A stretch of 64,000 nt of DNA, taken from the NCBI RefSeq assembly GCF_000514815.1, contig NZ_KI911473.1:24578-88577 (forward strand), in the 5' to 3' direction. Below, one piece after another: positions 1-11,100 of the stretch; the first letter of the stretch is position 1, and every line of letters starts with the position of its first letter. The notes under the pieces are model-generated. The model ran no database searches. It saw only the letters and a program-made list of their open reading frames with translations, and was not told the DNA's origin. The stretch comes from Salinispora fenicalii. GTDB taxonomy: Bacteria; Actinomycetota; Actinomycetes; Mycobacteriales; Micromonosporaceae. Both the position numbers and the translations under genes were made by a program.

Positions 1-3000
1 AGAGGACCTCGAGCAGCAGCCGGAGCTGCGGATCCATGCTGTCCGCCTCCGCCTTCGAGATGCCGAAGAAGGGTGCGTCGAACCGGGCCACGTCATCGAG
101 GAAGCCGCCCTCGTGCGGCACCAGACCCTCCGCGAGGGTGTCCGGCGCGGTGCCACGGCGCCCGGCCGGGACGGCGGTGACGAGGTCCTTGCCTTCCGCC
201 AGATCCCGCCAGAAGCGCGTGACGTCACGGGATCCGGGAAAGCGCCCCGCCATGCCGATGACCGCGATGGCCGACCGGTCGGCGGCGTCGGCCGGCGGTG
301 TCGCGGGCGGGGGGTACGGGCGTACGGCCGGTCGCTGCTCGCTCAGGTGGGCGGCCAGGCGCTCAGCGTCAGGGTAGCGGAACATGTCCGTCGGCGGGAC
401 CGGTACGGCCAAGTCCCGTTCCAGTTCGGCGGCCACCTCGACGAGCTGTTGGGAGGAGAGGCCGAGGTCGAGGAAGCTGACGGTGCGCAGGTCGTCGTCG
501 TGCGGTACCGGCCGGCCCCCGTTGAGCTTGCCGCGCAGCAGGTCGGTGGTGTGCGCCAGGACGTCGGCGAGCGTCTGCCGGTGGTGGGTGGGCTCGGTGG
601 CCGCCAGCGGTGGCGGCGCTGCCGACGGCGGCGGGCCGGGCGGTCCGGGGACGTCCGGGGCGAGGTACGGGACGGCGGCGAGCATGCGGGACCGGTCACC
701 GTGCAACACCACTGTCTGGACGCCGGGGTTTGCCAGGGCGACCTCGATCGCCGCCAGCCCGGTGCTCGTCTCGAGCATCGTCATCCCGACGCGGTCGAGG
801 ATCAGGTCCGCCACCGCTGGATCGGGACGCATCCCGCCGTGCCGCCACAGCGGCCAGTTGACGGCCACCGTACGGCCACGGCGATCACCGCACAGACGCT
901 GGGTGTCACGCCACGCGGCGAAGGCATCGGCGAAGCGGTTACCGGCGGCGTAGTCGGCGGCTCCCGCGCTGCCCAGGACCGACGCCACCGAGGAGTAGAT
1001 CAGGAAGAACTCGAGGTCGCTGTGGCGGGTGGCCAGGTCCAGGTTCACGGTGCCGCGTACCTTCGCCGCGAGGACCCGCTGGACGGAGTCGGCGCTCTTG
1101 TTGACGATCAGCGCGTCCTCGATGCTTCCGGCGCTGTGCACCACACCGGTGAGCGGGCCGTGGCGCTGTTCGATCTCGGCCACGCATGCCCATACCTGGT
1201 GCGGATCGGTGATGTCGACGGTGTGGTGCTCGGCCCGGGTGGCGCCGGCGCGCAACTCGGTCAGGAGGGCTTCGGTCGTCGCGTCAGCCGGGCTGCGGCT
1301 GGCCAGCACGACAGTCACACCCGGCGCGGCGGCGAGCATGCGGGCGGTGTGCGCGCCGAGCCCGCCGGTCCCGCCGGCGACGAGGTAGATGCCACCGGGA
1401 CGGGCCACCGGCGTGGGCTGCGGTGCGGGCGTCAGTGGCGTGACCATGAGGGCGTGCCGGTCGCCGCCGTCGCGGCGGACCTCGACGTGCTCGACGTCCG
1501 CGGCCTCGTCGAGGATGTCCGCGATGGACGGCGGCGGGTCGGTGAACCAGACCACTTTCACGGCGAGTTTCGGTTGTTCCAGCCGCACGCTGCGGGCGAG
1601 GCCGCCCACCGCCGCCAGGTGCGGTTGCTCCTGCGCGCCGGCGTAGGCGAAAAGGATCGGTGTCAGCTGCCGGACGCGGGTCACCATGGCCTGGCACAGG
1701 GCGAACATCGAGGTGGTGGGGGTGAGGTCGGCCGGGTCCGTGCCACCGTCGTCGAGATGCCACAGGTTCAACGCCACGGTGGGGGTCACCCCGTGGGCCC
1801 GCAGATCGTCGAGCACGGCGGTGAGGTGCCCGGCGTCACCGGGGCGGACCTCGTACAGGTCGTCCCCGACCCGGCGGAAGGCGGCCCCGGGGCGGACCTG
1901 AACGACCCGGGGGCCCATCGACCGCACGCTCGTCGCCCGGGCGGGTCCGGCGTCGAGGAGCAGGACCGTGTCGTCGCGGCCGAGCCGGTGCGGCGCCGCC
2001 GGCAGCGGCGCCCATACCGGCCGCAGGTACACGACCTCCGCGTCGGGGGTGGGAACCGGCTGCTGCGCCGGGCGTGCGTGGTCCACACCAGGGGTGGGTG
2101 GCGCCGTGTCGCTTCCCCCCAGCCAGTAACGCTCGCCGGAGAACGGGTACGTCGGCAGGGACACCCGCCGGGCGCCCGGGATGTCGGGCCAGGTGACGGT
2201 CTCCCCCGCCACCCACCGGCGCGCCAGGTCGGCCGGGACGTCGCCGCGGTCGCCCGCCGCCGCGACCGGTGGGGTCGCCCGGTTTCCGCGCACGGCGCCG
2301 CTGGGCTCACGACCGTCGACGATCGCGTGCAGCACCTCGCGCAACCGCGTCGCGGTGGACGCAACGACAGCGAGGCGTTCGGGATGGTGCCGGCGTCCGT
2401 GCTGCAGGGTGTGGGCGACGTCGGCCAGGGACAGTTCCGGGTGCCGGTCGAGGTGCTCACCGAGGCGGCGGGCGGCCGTCTCGAGCTGTTGCGCGGTGCG
2501 TGCCGAGAGGGGAACGACATACGTGCCGTGGACCTCGGCGGTGTCGCGTGCTGCGGTCCGGTACTCCTCGATGATGGCGTGCGCGTTGGCTCCGCCGGCA
2601 CCGAAGGCGCTCAGCGCCGCGCGGAGCGGCTGAGCCGCCCCGGTCTGCGGGTCGGTGGGAGCCAGCCACGGGGTCGGGCGACGCGGAAAGTGGAAGCGGG
2701 TCCCGTCGAGGTGGATGGCGGGGTGGGGGTCGGCCCCGGTGGCGCGCGGTGGAACCGTCCGGTGTCGCATGGCCATCAGGATCTTGGTGAGGCCGACGAT
2801 GCCGGCGGCCGCCTCGAGATGACCGAACATCTCCTTGACCGAGCCTAGGGCGCAGCCGGCGGACAGACCGCTGCCGTATGCCTCGCTGAGCGCCGCGAAC
2901 TCGATCTGGTCGCCCAGGACGGTGCTGCTGGCGTGCGCCTCGATGAGGGTCACGGTCTCCGGAGCCACGGCGGCGTCGGCCAGGGCCGCCGTCATGACAT

Positions 3001-5137
3001 CGAGTTGCGCATCCGGGTTGGGCACCGAGTAACCAGCGGTCCGGCCGCTGTGTCGCAGCGCGGTGCCGCGGACCAGGCCGTAGATGTGGTCGCCGTCGGC
3101 GACGGCCTCGGCCAGCGGACGCACGAGAACCACGCCGACGCCTTCGCCGGGGACGTAGCCGTCGGCGTCCCGGGCAAACGGGCGGCACCGCCCCCTGGCC
3201 GACAGCAGGCCCAGGTCGGCCAGGCGCAGGTACTTGTACGGGTGCAGCGACAGGTTCACACCGCCGACGAGCGCGGCGCGGCACTCCCCACGGCGGATGC
3301 TCTCCTTCGCCAGGTGCAGTGCGGTCAGGGCGGCAGAGCAGGCGGTGTCCACGGTGAGGCTGGGCCCGTGGAGGTCCATCTGGTGCGAGACCCGGTTGGA
3401 CAGCGCGGACGGCCACGATCCGGCGGGCCGCAGGTCGCTGCCGGATCGGAGACGGTCGAAACCGTGCAGGGTGTAGTCATTCCACATGACGCCGGCGAAG
3501 ACGCCGACCGCGCCGCCACACCGCGCCGCGAGGTCCTCGGGCCGGTGGCCCGCGTCCTCGAACGCCTCCCACGCCGTCCGGAGGAAGAGCCGCTCGTGCG
3601 GATCCATCAGGAGAGCCTGGTCACCGGTCAGGTGGAAGAACTCCGGTTCGAAGTCGGCGAAGCCGTCGTAGAAGGCTCCCCACCGGCCGTACGTGCGGCC
3701 GGGTCGGCCCCGGTCGGCGCTGAAGTAGCGGTCGTGGTCCCACCGGTCGGCGGGTATCTCGGTGATCATGTTCTCGCCGCTCAGCAGCCGTGCCCACAGT
3801 CGCTCGGGATCGTCCGCGCCCGGGTAGTGCCCGGCCAGGCCGACGACGGCCAGGGTGTCCGCGGCAGCGTCGGTCCCGCCGTGCGAGGCGGAGGGACGCG
3901 GCGCGACGGCGGGAGGGGGCACGGCGGCCGACGGCGATCCCCCGTCGCGGGCGACATGATGGCCTTGCTCGTGCAGGTGCGCCGCGAGCTGCCGGACCGT
4001 CGGGTGCTCGAATAACAGGGTGGGGTACAGCGTCGTGCCGAGACGCCGCTCAAGGGTGCCGACGATGGCGAGCAGATGCATGGAGTCCAGGCCGAGGTCG
4101 TAGAAGCCCTGGTCGGTCTCGATGGTGTGCGCGGGCCGGCGCAGTCGCTCGGCCACGAGGTCACGGATCAGCCCGGCGAGGTCGTCACCTCCGGCGGTCC
4201 GCGTTGGCGACGCATCGCTGTGCTCCTCCGCCGCTGCGGTGGTCACGCCGGCACGGCCGCGTCCGGTCGCGTCGGTGATCGCGGCCGCGGCGCGAATCCG
4301 TTTGGCGCGGAACCCGGCCATGCGCACCAGGAGGGCGCCGTCGGGTGCGCAGATGTCGATGTCGGCTTCGAACAGGTCGGCGTCCAACCCGCCGGTCGGG
4401 GGGTTCGGGACGTGGATGACGTTACGGGTTCCGACCGGGGCGTGGCATCGCACCGACTCGATGTAGAGGGGAATGAACGGGTTCGTAGCGCTCCGCCGTT
4501 GCTCCTCGGGCATCAGCGCCATGGGGACCAGCGTGGCGAAGTCCAGGACGGCCGGGTGGGCGGCGAAGTGGTCGAGGTACGGCTGCGCGGCCGGATCCAG
4601 GTGCATGTCGGCTACGGCGAAGCCGTCGCCCAGGTGGACCGCGCCGTCGGCCTTCATGAAGCCGGTGTGCCGGATGTCGAGACCCCGGACGAAGCTGTAG
4701 AGCCGGTCGATGTCGTAGGTTTCCGTCGCCGCACCCAGGAGGCCGGCGACGTCGACGCGACCGGCGGAGCTCGCGGCGAGGCGCACCTGCGCACGGCAGT
4801 TGTCCTCCCAGTCGTCGGAACCGATTGGCGCGCTGGAGACCGTCACCGGCCAGTGGCCCTCGTCGGTGCGGGCGTCGATCTCGACACGGATCCGCCGTCC
4901 GGTGCCGCCGCGGTCGATCACAGGCGCCAGGAACAGGCAGCCGCGGATCTCGACATCGGCCGGTGCCACGCCGCTGCGCCGCACCAGTCGCAGGATCAGG
5001 TCGATCAGGAAGACGCCCGGCAGCACCGGCACGGAGTGCACGAGGTGCTCCCGAAGCGGGTGGTCCTGCGCCGTCACAGTGGTGACCGCCCGTGTGCCGT
5101 CGAGCTGCCCGTCAGCGCCTGTGGTGGATGCGGCCAT
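1..5137 (-). CDS. trans-AT polyketide synthase, second megasynthase (partial, runs off left edge)
   Basis: Modular polyketide chain extension enzyme; 1712 residues are visible and the frame stays open to base 1. Domains in order: dehydratase (about 20-280, catalytic-type HLVHSVPVLP near residue 27), ACP (310-385, GLDSM), KS (424-850, DTACSAA cysteine near 597), KR (structural plus catalytic halves about 1000-1480, GGTGGLG near 1253, ADYAAGN), ACP (1530-1600, GLSSQ), and the start of another KS (from 1622). No AT domain follows the KS; the post-KS linker ends in a LPTYPF motif, as in trans-AT systems. The KS has HASST where HGTGT is usual. The ATG shares one base with the stop of the upstream megasynthase (TGATG), so translation is probably coupled. 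The DH-ACP at the front completes the module begun by the last KS of the upstream protein. The KR has the IED form of the LDD loop, suggesting a B-type (D-hydroxy) product; that is inference. Confidence 0.93.
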   Translation of the reverse strand, partial: MAASTTGADGQLDGTRAVTTVTAQDHPLREHLVHSVPVLPGVFLIDLILRLVRRSGVAPADVEIRGCLFLAPVIDRGGTGRRIRVEIDARTDEGHWPVTVSSAPIGSDDWEDNCRAQVRLAASSAGRVDVAGLLGAATETYDIDRLYSFVRGLDIRHTGFMKADGAVHLGDGFAVADMHLDPAAQPYLDHFAAHPAVLDFATLVPMALMPEEQRRSATNPFIPLYIESVRCHAPVGTRNVIHVPNPPTGGLDADLFEADIDICAPDGALLVRMAGFRAKRIRAAAAITDATGRGRAGVTTAAAEEHSDASPTRTAGGDDLAGLIRDLVAERLRRPAHTIETDQGFYDLGLDSMHLLAIVGTLERRLGTTLYPTLLFEHPTVRQLAAHLHEQGHHVARDGGSPSAAVPPPAVAPRPSASHGGTDAAADTLAVVGLAGHYPGADDPERLWARLLSGENMITEIPADRWDHDRYFSADRGRPGRTYGRWGAFYDGFADFEPEFFHLTGDQALLMDPHERLFLRTAWEAFEDAGHRPEDLAARCGGAVGVFAGVMWNDYTLHGFDRLRSGSDLRPAGSWPSALSNRVSHQMDLHGPSLTVDTACSAALTALHLAKESIRRGECRAALVGGVNLSLHPYKYLRLADLGLLSARGRCRPFARDADGYVPGEGVGVVLVRPLAEAVADGDHIYGLVRGTALRHSGRTAGYSVPNPDAQLDVMTAALADAAVAPETVTLIEAHASSTVLGDQIEFAALSEAYGSGLSAGCALGSVKEMFGHLEAAAGIVGLTKILMAMRHRTVPPRATGADPHPAIHLDGTRFHFPRRPTPWLAPTDPQTGAAQPLRAALSAFGAGGANAHAIIEEYRTAARDTAEVHGTYVVPLSARTAQQLETAARRLGEHLDRHPELSLADVAHTLQHGRRHHPERLAVVASTATRLREVLHAIVDGREPSGAVRGNRATPPVAAAGDRGDVPADLARRWVAGETVTWPDIPGARRVSLPTYPFSGERYWLGGSDTAPPTPGVDHARPAQQPVPTPDAEVVYLRPVWAPLPAAPHRLGRDDTVLLLDAGPARATSVRSMGPRVVQVRPGAAFRRVGDDLYEVRPGDAGHLTAVLDDLRAHGVTPTVALNLWHLDDGGTDPADLTPTTSMFALCQAMVTRVRQLTPILFAYAGAQEQPHLAAVGGLARSVRLEQPKLAVKVVWFTDPPPSIADILDEAADVEHVEVRRDGGDRHALMVTPLTPAPQPTPVARPGGIYLVAGGTGGLGAHTARMLAAAPGVTVVLASRSPADATTEALLTELRAGATRAEHHTVDITDPHQVWACVAEIEQRHGPLTGVVHSAGSIEDALIVNKSADSVQRVLAAKVRGTVNLDLATRHSDLEFFLIYSSVASVLGSAGAADYAAGNRFADAFAAWRDTQRLCGDRRGRTVAVNWPLWRHGGMRPDPAVADLILDRVGMTMLETSTGLAAIEVALANPGVQTVVLHGDRSRMLAAVPYLAPDVPGPPGPPPSAAPPPLAATEPTHHRQTLADVLAHTTDLLRGKLNGGRPVPHDDDLRTVSFLDLGLSSQQLVEVAAELERDLAVPVPPTDMFRYPDAERLAAHLSEQRPAVRPYPPPATPPADAADRSAIAVIGMAGRFPGSRDVTRFWRDLAEGKDLVTAVPAGRRGTAPDTLAEGLVPHEGGFLDDVARFDAPFFGISKAEADSMDPQLRLLLEVL

Positions 5138-8100
5138 CAGCGGAGGTCCTCCAGTTCGAGCAGGGGGGATCGTGCGGGTACCGGCGCGAGCGCCGGTCCG
5201 TCGACCCAGAAGCGGCGGCGGTGGAAGACCGGGGCGGGCAGTGCCTCGCGCACGGATCCGCCGCGGGGTGTCTCGTCGCTCAGGGGTTCGCGGACCACGA
5301 CGTGACAGTTGGTGCCGCCGAAGCCGAAGGCGCTGACCCCGGCTCGCCGTACGCCGTGACGGACCGGCCACTCCCGCAACCGCAGGTTCGGATAGAACGG
5401 TGACTCGTCGAAGGCGAACCGGGGGTTGGGACGCCGGCAGTGCAGGGTCGGCGGCAGCGCGCGGTGGCGCAGCGACAGCATCACCTTGTGCAGGCTCGCC
5501 ATGCCGGCCGCCATGAGCAGATGGCCGAGGTTGGACTTGACGCTGCCGATCGCGCAGAAGCCCCGCTCGGTGGTGGACCGCTGGAAGACCTGGGTCAGGG
5601 CACGCAGTTCGATGGGATCGCCGATCATCGTCCCGGTACCGTGCGCCTCGATGTAGGACAGCGTTTCCGCGCCGACACCGGCCTTCGCGAGGGCGTCGGC
5701 GACGACATCCCGCTGGGCGTCGGGGTTGGGTGTGGTCAGTCCCATGGTGCGGCCGTCGTTGTTCATCGCCGCGGCCTCGATCACGGCGAGGACACGGTCA
5801 CCGGCGGCGAGGGCGTCGTCCAGGCGTCGGAGCAGCACCGCGCCGACGCCCTCACCCGGCACCAGCCCGTTGGCGTCGGCGTCGAAGACGTGGCAGACGC
5901 CGTCGGGCGACAGCGCCTGGGCCGCGCTCAGCGTCAGGTACGGTCTCTCGTCGAGGATCAGGTCGGCGCCGCCGACGAGCGCCATTTCGCACTCCCCGGT
6001 CAGGAGAGCCTGCCGGGCCAGGTAGACGGCCGATAGCGACGACGAGCAGGCGGTGTCCACGACGAGGTTGGGACCGCGGAGGTCGTAGGTCTGTGCCAGT
6101 TGCGCCGCGATGAAGTTCTGGTTCAGACCGGTGGCGGTGCCGCGGTGGGGCACGGTGATGCGGTGCGGGTAGCTACTGGTAGCGGCACCGGCGAACACGC
6201 CCACCCGGCGTCCGGCGAGTTCGGTCGGGCGGTATCCGGCGTCCGCGAAGGTCTGCGCCGCGCATTCGAGCAGGAGGCGGACGAGGGGGTCCATGTGGTC
6301 GGCGTACTCCGCACGGATGCCGAAGTGGTCCGGGTCGAATTCCTCGATGCCGGTGAGGAAGCCGCCCCACTTGCTGACGCTCATGCCGTCGCGGAGGGCC
6401 GGCGAGTAGAGGGTGGCGACGTCCCAGCGTGATCGGGGCACCTCGGTGACGCCGCTGCGCCCGGACCGCAGGAGATCCCAGAAGGCATCGAGGTTCTCGG
6501 CGGCGGGGTAGCGCCCGGCCATGCCGATGACCGCCAGGGGGTCTCCGGTGCCGCGGCGGTGGCCGGCCGCGGGAGCGGCAGCCGTCGCGGCAGCCCCGGC
6601 GGGTGGCGCGGCCCACCGGGTGACGCCGGCCCGATGGTGGTCGAGCAGGTACGCGGCGAGCCGGTCCACGCTCGGGTGCTCCAGGACCAGGGAGGGTTCC
6701 AGCGGCGCACCGGCAAGGACTTCCAGGTCAGGCACGATGGCGGCAATGAGGATCGAGTCGACCCCGAGATCTGCGAAGGTCATGTCGGCGGCGATCCGGG
6801 ATTCGTCGAGCAGCAGGTGCCGGGCGAGCACACCTCGCAGGTGCCGCACGCAGCGAGCGTGCAGGTCCGACTGCTCGGGAGCGTTCTCTCGCGGTGGGGG
6901 CACGGCGTCGTCTCCGATGTCTGCCGGCGGATCGGCCGGGGACGGCTTGGCTCGCGCGGCGGCGACGACGCTGGTGTGGCCCACCGTCGCCATCGCGATG
7001 TCCAGCAGAGCCAGGCCCTGATCGCGGGTGAGTGCGGCGAAACCGCTTCGCCGGTAACGGTCGTTGGTCACCTCGCCCATTCCCAGGCCGGCCCAGCTTC
7101 CCCAATTGATGGAGAGGTACTTCGTCGCGCGGCCCGCACGGGTGGCCCGGGCCTGGGCGCGGGCCATAGCCGCATCGAGGTAGCCGTTGGCGCTGGCGTA
7201 GTCGCTCAGTCCGGCCGCAAGGTCGGTCACCACGGCGGAGAGCGAGGAGTAGCAGACGAAGAAGTCGAGGTGTTCAGGGCCGACGGCGTCGAGGAGGACA
7301 TCGAGCGCCGCGCCCTTGGGCGTCCAACAGCGCTCGATCTCCGCGAAGCTCTTGTGCACAAAGGCCGGCGTGGGTCCGGTGACTCCGGCGGCGTGGATGA
7401 CGCCGGCCACCGGCGACAACGCACCGACGAGGTTCCGCACGGCGGCCGTGTCGGTGAGGTCGCCGTGGTGCAGGGTGACGGCGGCGCCGGCCTCCTCGAG
7501 CCGCCGGACCGCCGCCACGCGGTGGTACCACGGATCGTCGGGTCCGAGGGCGTCCCAGGTTTCCCGTTCCGGTGCCGGACGCAGCCCGGCCAGCGCCAGC
7601 CGGCGGGCACCGCGGGCGGCAAGCAGCTCCGCGGTGGCCAGACCCAGGCCGCCGGTCCCGCCGGTGATCAGGTACGTGGCGTCCGCACGGACGGGTACGT
7701 CGCCGAGGTGGCCATCGCCGCGTCCCGGGCGGGACGACGGTGTCGCGAGGCGCGGCACGTGCCGGACGCCGCCGCGGTGCGCCACTTCCGCGCTGGTCGG
7801 TGACCCCAGCTCGGCCAGTGCGAGATCGAGCTGCCCGCTAACGTCGTCGCTGGGCAGGTCGACGTCGAGGGTGACGGTGCGCATGTTTCGGTACTCGGCG
7901 CCGACCGCACGCACGAGTGCCGCCAAGCGTGCGCCCGCAACCGCGGGTTCGGTGTCGCCGAGCGCGCTGACACCACGGGTGACATGCACGAACTGGACGG
8001 GTGTCGACCTGGCGTGTCGGGCCACGGCCTGCAGGACGCCGAGCCGGCCGGCCTCGGGGAGCGGGGTCGTGGAGGTGGCGTCGGCGAGGTCGACCACGTG

Positions 8101-11100
8101 GGTCAGGGGTCCGTGCTCCGCGATGATCTTTTCGGTGGCACCACGTCCGGCGTCGTGGTCGCCGAAGTCGGTCTCGTAGTCCGACGACGTCAGATTCGGC
8201 AGGGTGCTGACGGGGCGCATCACCAGCCACGTCGTGTGAGGATGCGCGGCGAGGGCGTCGAGCGCCGGCAGGCACGCGTCCGAGCTGAGGATGAGCAGGC
8301 ACGTCGGCGGTTCCGCCGGCTCGGCCGCCGCCTCGGCGGGCGCCGGGCTCCACTGCTTCACGAGCAGCCGGGGCGTGACGTCGGTGGCCGGGCGCCCGCC
8401 GGTCGGTGCGGGGCTCACGGGAGCCGGCACGTCGGCCGGGGTGGTAGGCGGCCTCCGGGTCGGCGCGGGCCCCACCGCAGCCGGGACGTCGGCCGGCAAA
8501 CCGTGAGCGGTGCTGTGGTCGAAGGGGTACGTCGGCAGGGGTACCCGCCGACGGCGTGGTTCCGTCGGCCAGGATATGTCGAGACCGCGCGCCCAGCGGT
8601 GGGCGGTGACCTGCGCGGTGTCTCCGGGTGCCGGTTCCGGTCCGTCGCCGACGTGCACGGCCGGGTGCCGGCCTCCCGCGAGGTGACGGTCGAGGAGGTC
8701 GGCGAGCTGCTGGCACGAGGTCGCCACGAGGGCGAGCCGGCACGGCAACGGCGTACGCCCGACCCGGGAGGTGTACGCGACATCGGCGATCGCCAGGGGC
8801 TCGTCGTCGAGCGAGCGGCGCAGCCGCCGCGCGTACCGGCGTAGTTGTGCGTCGGTGCGGGCGGACAGCACCACGACGTGGTCCTGGCCGGTGTCCGGCT
8901 CCGGCTCGGGTGCCGCCGGTGGTTCCCGCAGCACCGTGTGGGCGTTCGCGCCGCCGAAGCCGAAGGAGCTGATGCCGGCATGGCGGCCTGCCCGGCCGGG
9001 GTCCGGGTCGTCCGGCGCCCAGGGCACTGCCCGGTCGAGCAGCTGGAACGGGCCGTCACCGAGGTCGAGATGGGGGTTCGGGACCTGGCCGCTGGCATTG
9101 GGGGGCAGTACACCGTGGCGGAACGCCAGCAGCACCTTGAGCAGGCTCGCCATGCCGGCGGCGGACTCCAGATGACCGACGGTGCCCTTGACGGCGCCGA
9201 GGTGGCACCACGGCCGGCTGTCCGGGGCTCCGAGTTGCGCGAAGGCCTCCCGCAGCCCGGCCAGCTCCACCGGGTCGCCGAGTTTGGTGCCGGTGCCGTG
9301 GGTTTCGATGAAGGTGACGTCGCGGGGTGACACGCCCGCCTGGCGGAGGGCGGCGGCGACGACCGCGGCCTGGCCGTCGGGCCGGGGAGCGGTCAGGGAA
9401 TGGCCGCGTCCACCGTGGTTGACGGCGGTGCCGAGGATGACACCATGCACGGTGTCGCCGTCCTCCAGGGCACGCGCCAGCGGCTTGACCAGGACCGCGG
9501 CGACGCCCTCGCTGCGCACGAAGCCGTCCGCGCGGGCGTCGAACGCCCAGCACCGTCCGGTGGGGGACAGCACACCGGTCAGGTCCAGGGAGGCGAACCA
9601 GTCAGTGGTCAGCAGGACGTTGACGCCGCCGACGATGGCCGACGAGCACTCGCCGTGGCGAACGGCGTTCACGGCCCGGTGCAGTGCCGTCAGCGAGCTG
9701 GAGCAGGCGGTGTCGATGGTCTCGCTGGGGCCGGTCAGGTCGAGCAGGTAGGAGACCCGGTTGGCGATGATGCTGTGCACGTGACCGGTGATGGTGTGCC
9801 CGGCGGTTTCCTCACCGGCGTCCTTGAGCAGTTCCGAGTAGTCGTGCAGGGTTGCCGCGGCGAAGACCCCGGTGGCGGTTCCGGCGAGGCGGCGCGGGTC
9901 GTACCCGGCATGTTCGACGGCCTGCCAGGCGGTCTCCAGGAACAGCCGTTGCTGGGGGTCCATCAGCCGCGCTTCGCGCGGGGAGATGCCGAAGAAGCTC
10001 GCGTCGAAGCGGGTGATCGCGTCGAGGTAGCCGCCCGGCCAGCCCGGCGACGACTCCCGTCCGGGGGGCGGTGCGCCGGTGACACAAGCACCGGTCATCA
10101 GCAGCCGCCAGTACTCGTCGAGGTCGGCGGCGCCGGGAAAGCGCCCGGCCATGCCGACGACGGCGATCGGTTCCTCCCGGGCGAGGGACCGCTCCGCAAT
10201 GACCATGATCGGGTGCGCCGGGATGGTGGACGGCGGGCTGGTCGACGGTGCCGGGCTGCCGGGCGACGTGGGCTCCCCATACGTCGCCAGCTCGACGGCG
10301 GGGGCTACGTCGTGCTGCTCGACGAGCGCGGCTGCCAAGGTGTCCAGTGTGCGGTAGGTGAAGAAGACGACCGGGGTCAGGGTGAGCCCGAAGCGTTCGT
10401 TGAGCCAGTTGGTGAAGTCGGTGAAGAGCATCGAGTTGAAGCCGTAGTCGCCGAACTCGGCGGTGACGTCGACCGCGGCGGCGTCAAGCTTGACCAGCCG
10501 GGCGGCTTCGGTCCTGAGATCGCTCCGGACGGTGGTGACCAGGCTTTCCCGGCTGGGCCGCGGTGACGTGCTCCCGTTCGCTGCCACCCGCCGCTCCAGC
10601 GCCTGTTGGATCCTGGCCTGGTCGCCGTGACCGACGAGCACGGCTCCCGGCCCGCCGCCGAGCGCTTGCTCGAGGGCGCCGATCGCCGTGGCGTCGTCCA
10701 TCGGTGTCAGACCGAGGGTGGTGCGGAAAAGACGGCGGGTGGCTTCGGGCATCACCATGCCGCCGTTCGCCCAGCTCGGCCAGAGGACGGAGAGTGAGAT
10801 GCCCCGGCGGGCACCTTCGCGGACCCGCGCCGCCCGCCACGTGGCGAACCCGTCCAGGTAAGCGTTCGCCGCCGCGTAGCCGCTCTGGCCGGCGTTTCCG
10901 AACAGGCTGACAACCGACGACATGAGGACGAAGAAGTCCAGCTCGTCGTCAGCCGTGAGCCGGTCCAGCAGCACGGCACCAGTGATCTTCGGGGCGGTGA
11001 CCCGCCGCACGGTGGCCTCGTCCTGCCCCGTGAACGCCCGATCGGCAGTGACGCCCGCGGCGTGCACGACACCGTGCAGCCGGCCGAAGCGCTGCCGGGC

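Noticed and set aside
113..2848. Very long plus-strand open frame over the left PKS gene
   Set aside because: Its translation is repetitive Arg/Gly/Val text with no domain, whereas the minus strand encodes clear KS, KR and ACP motifs through the same bases.
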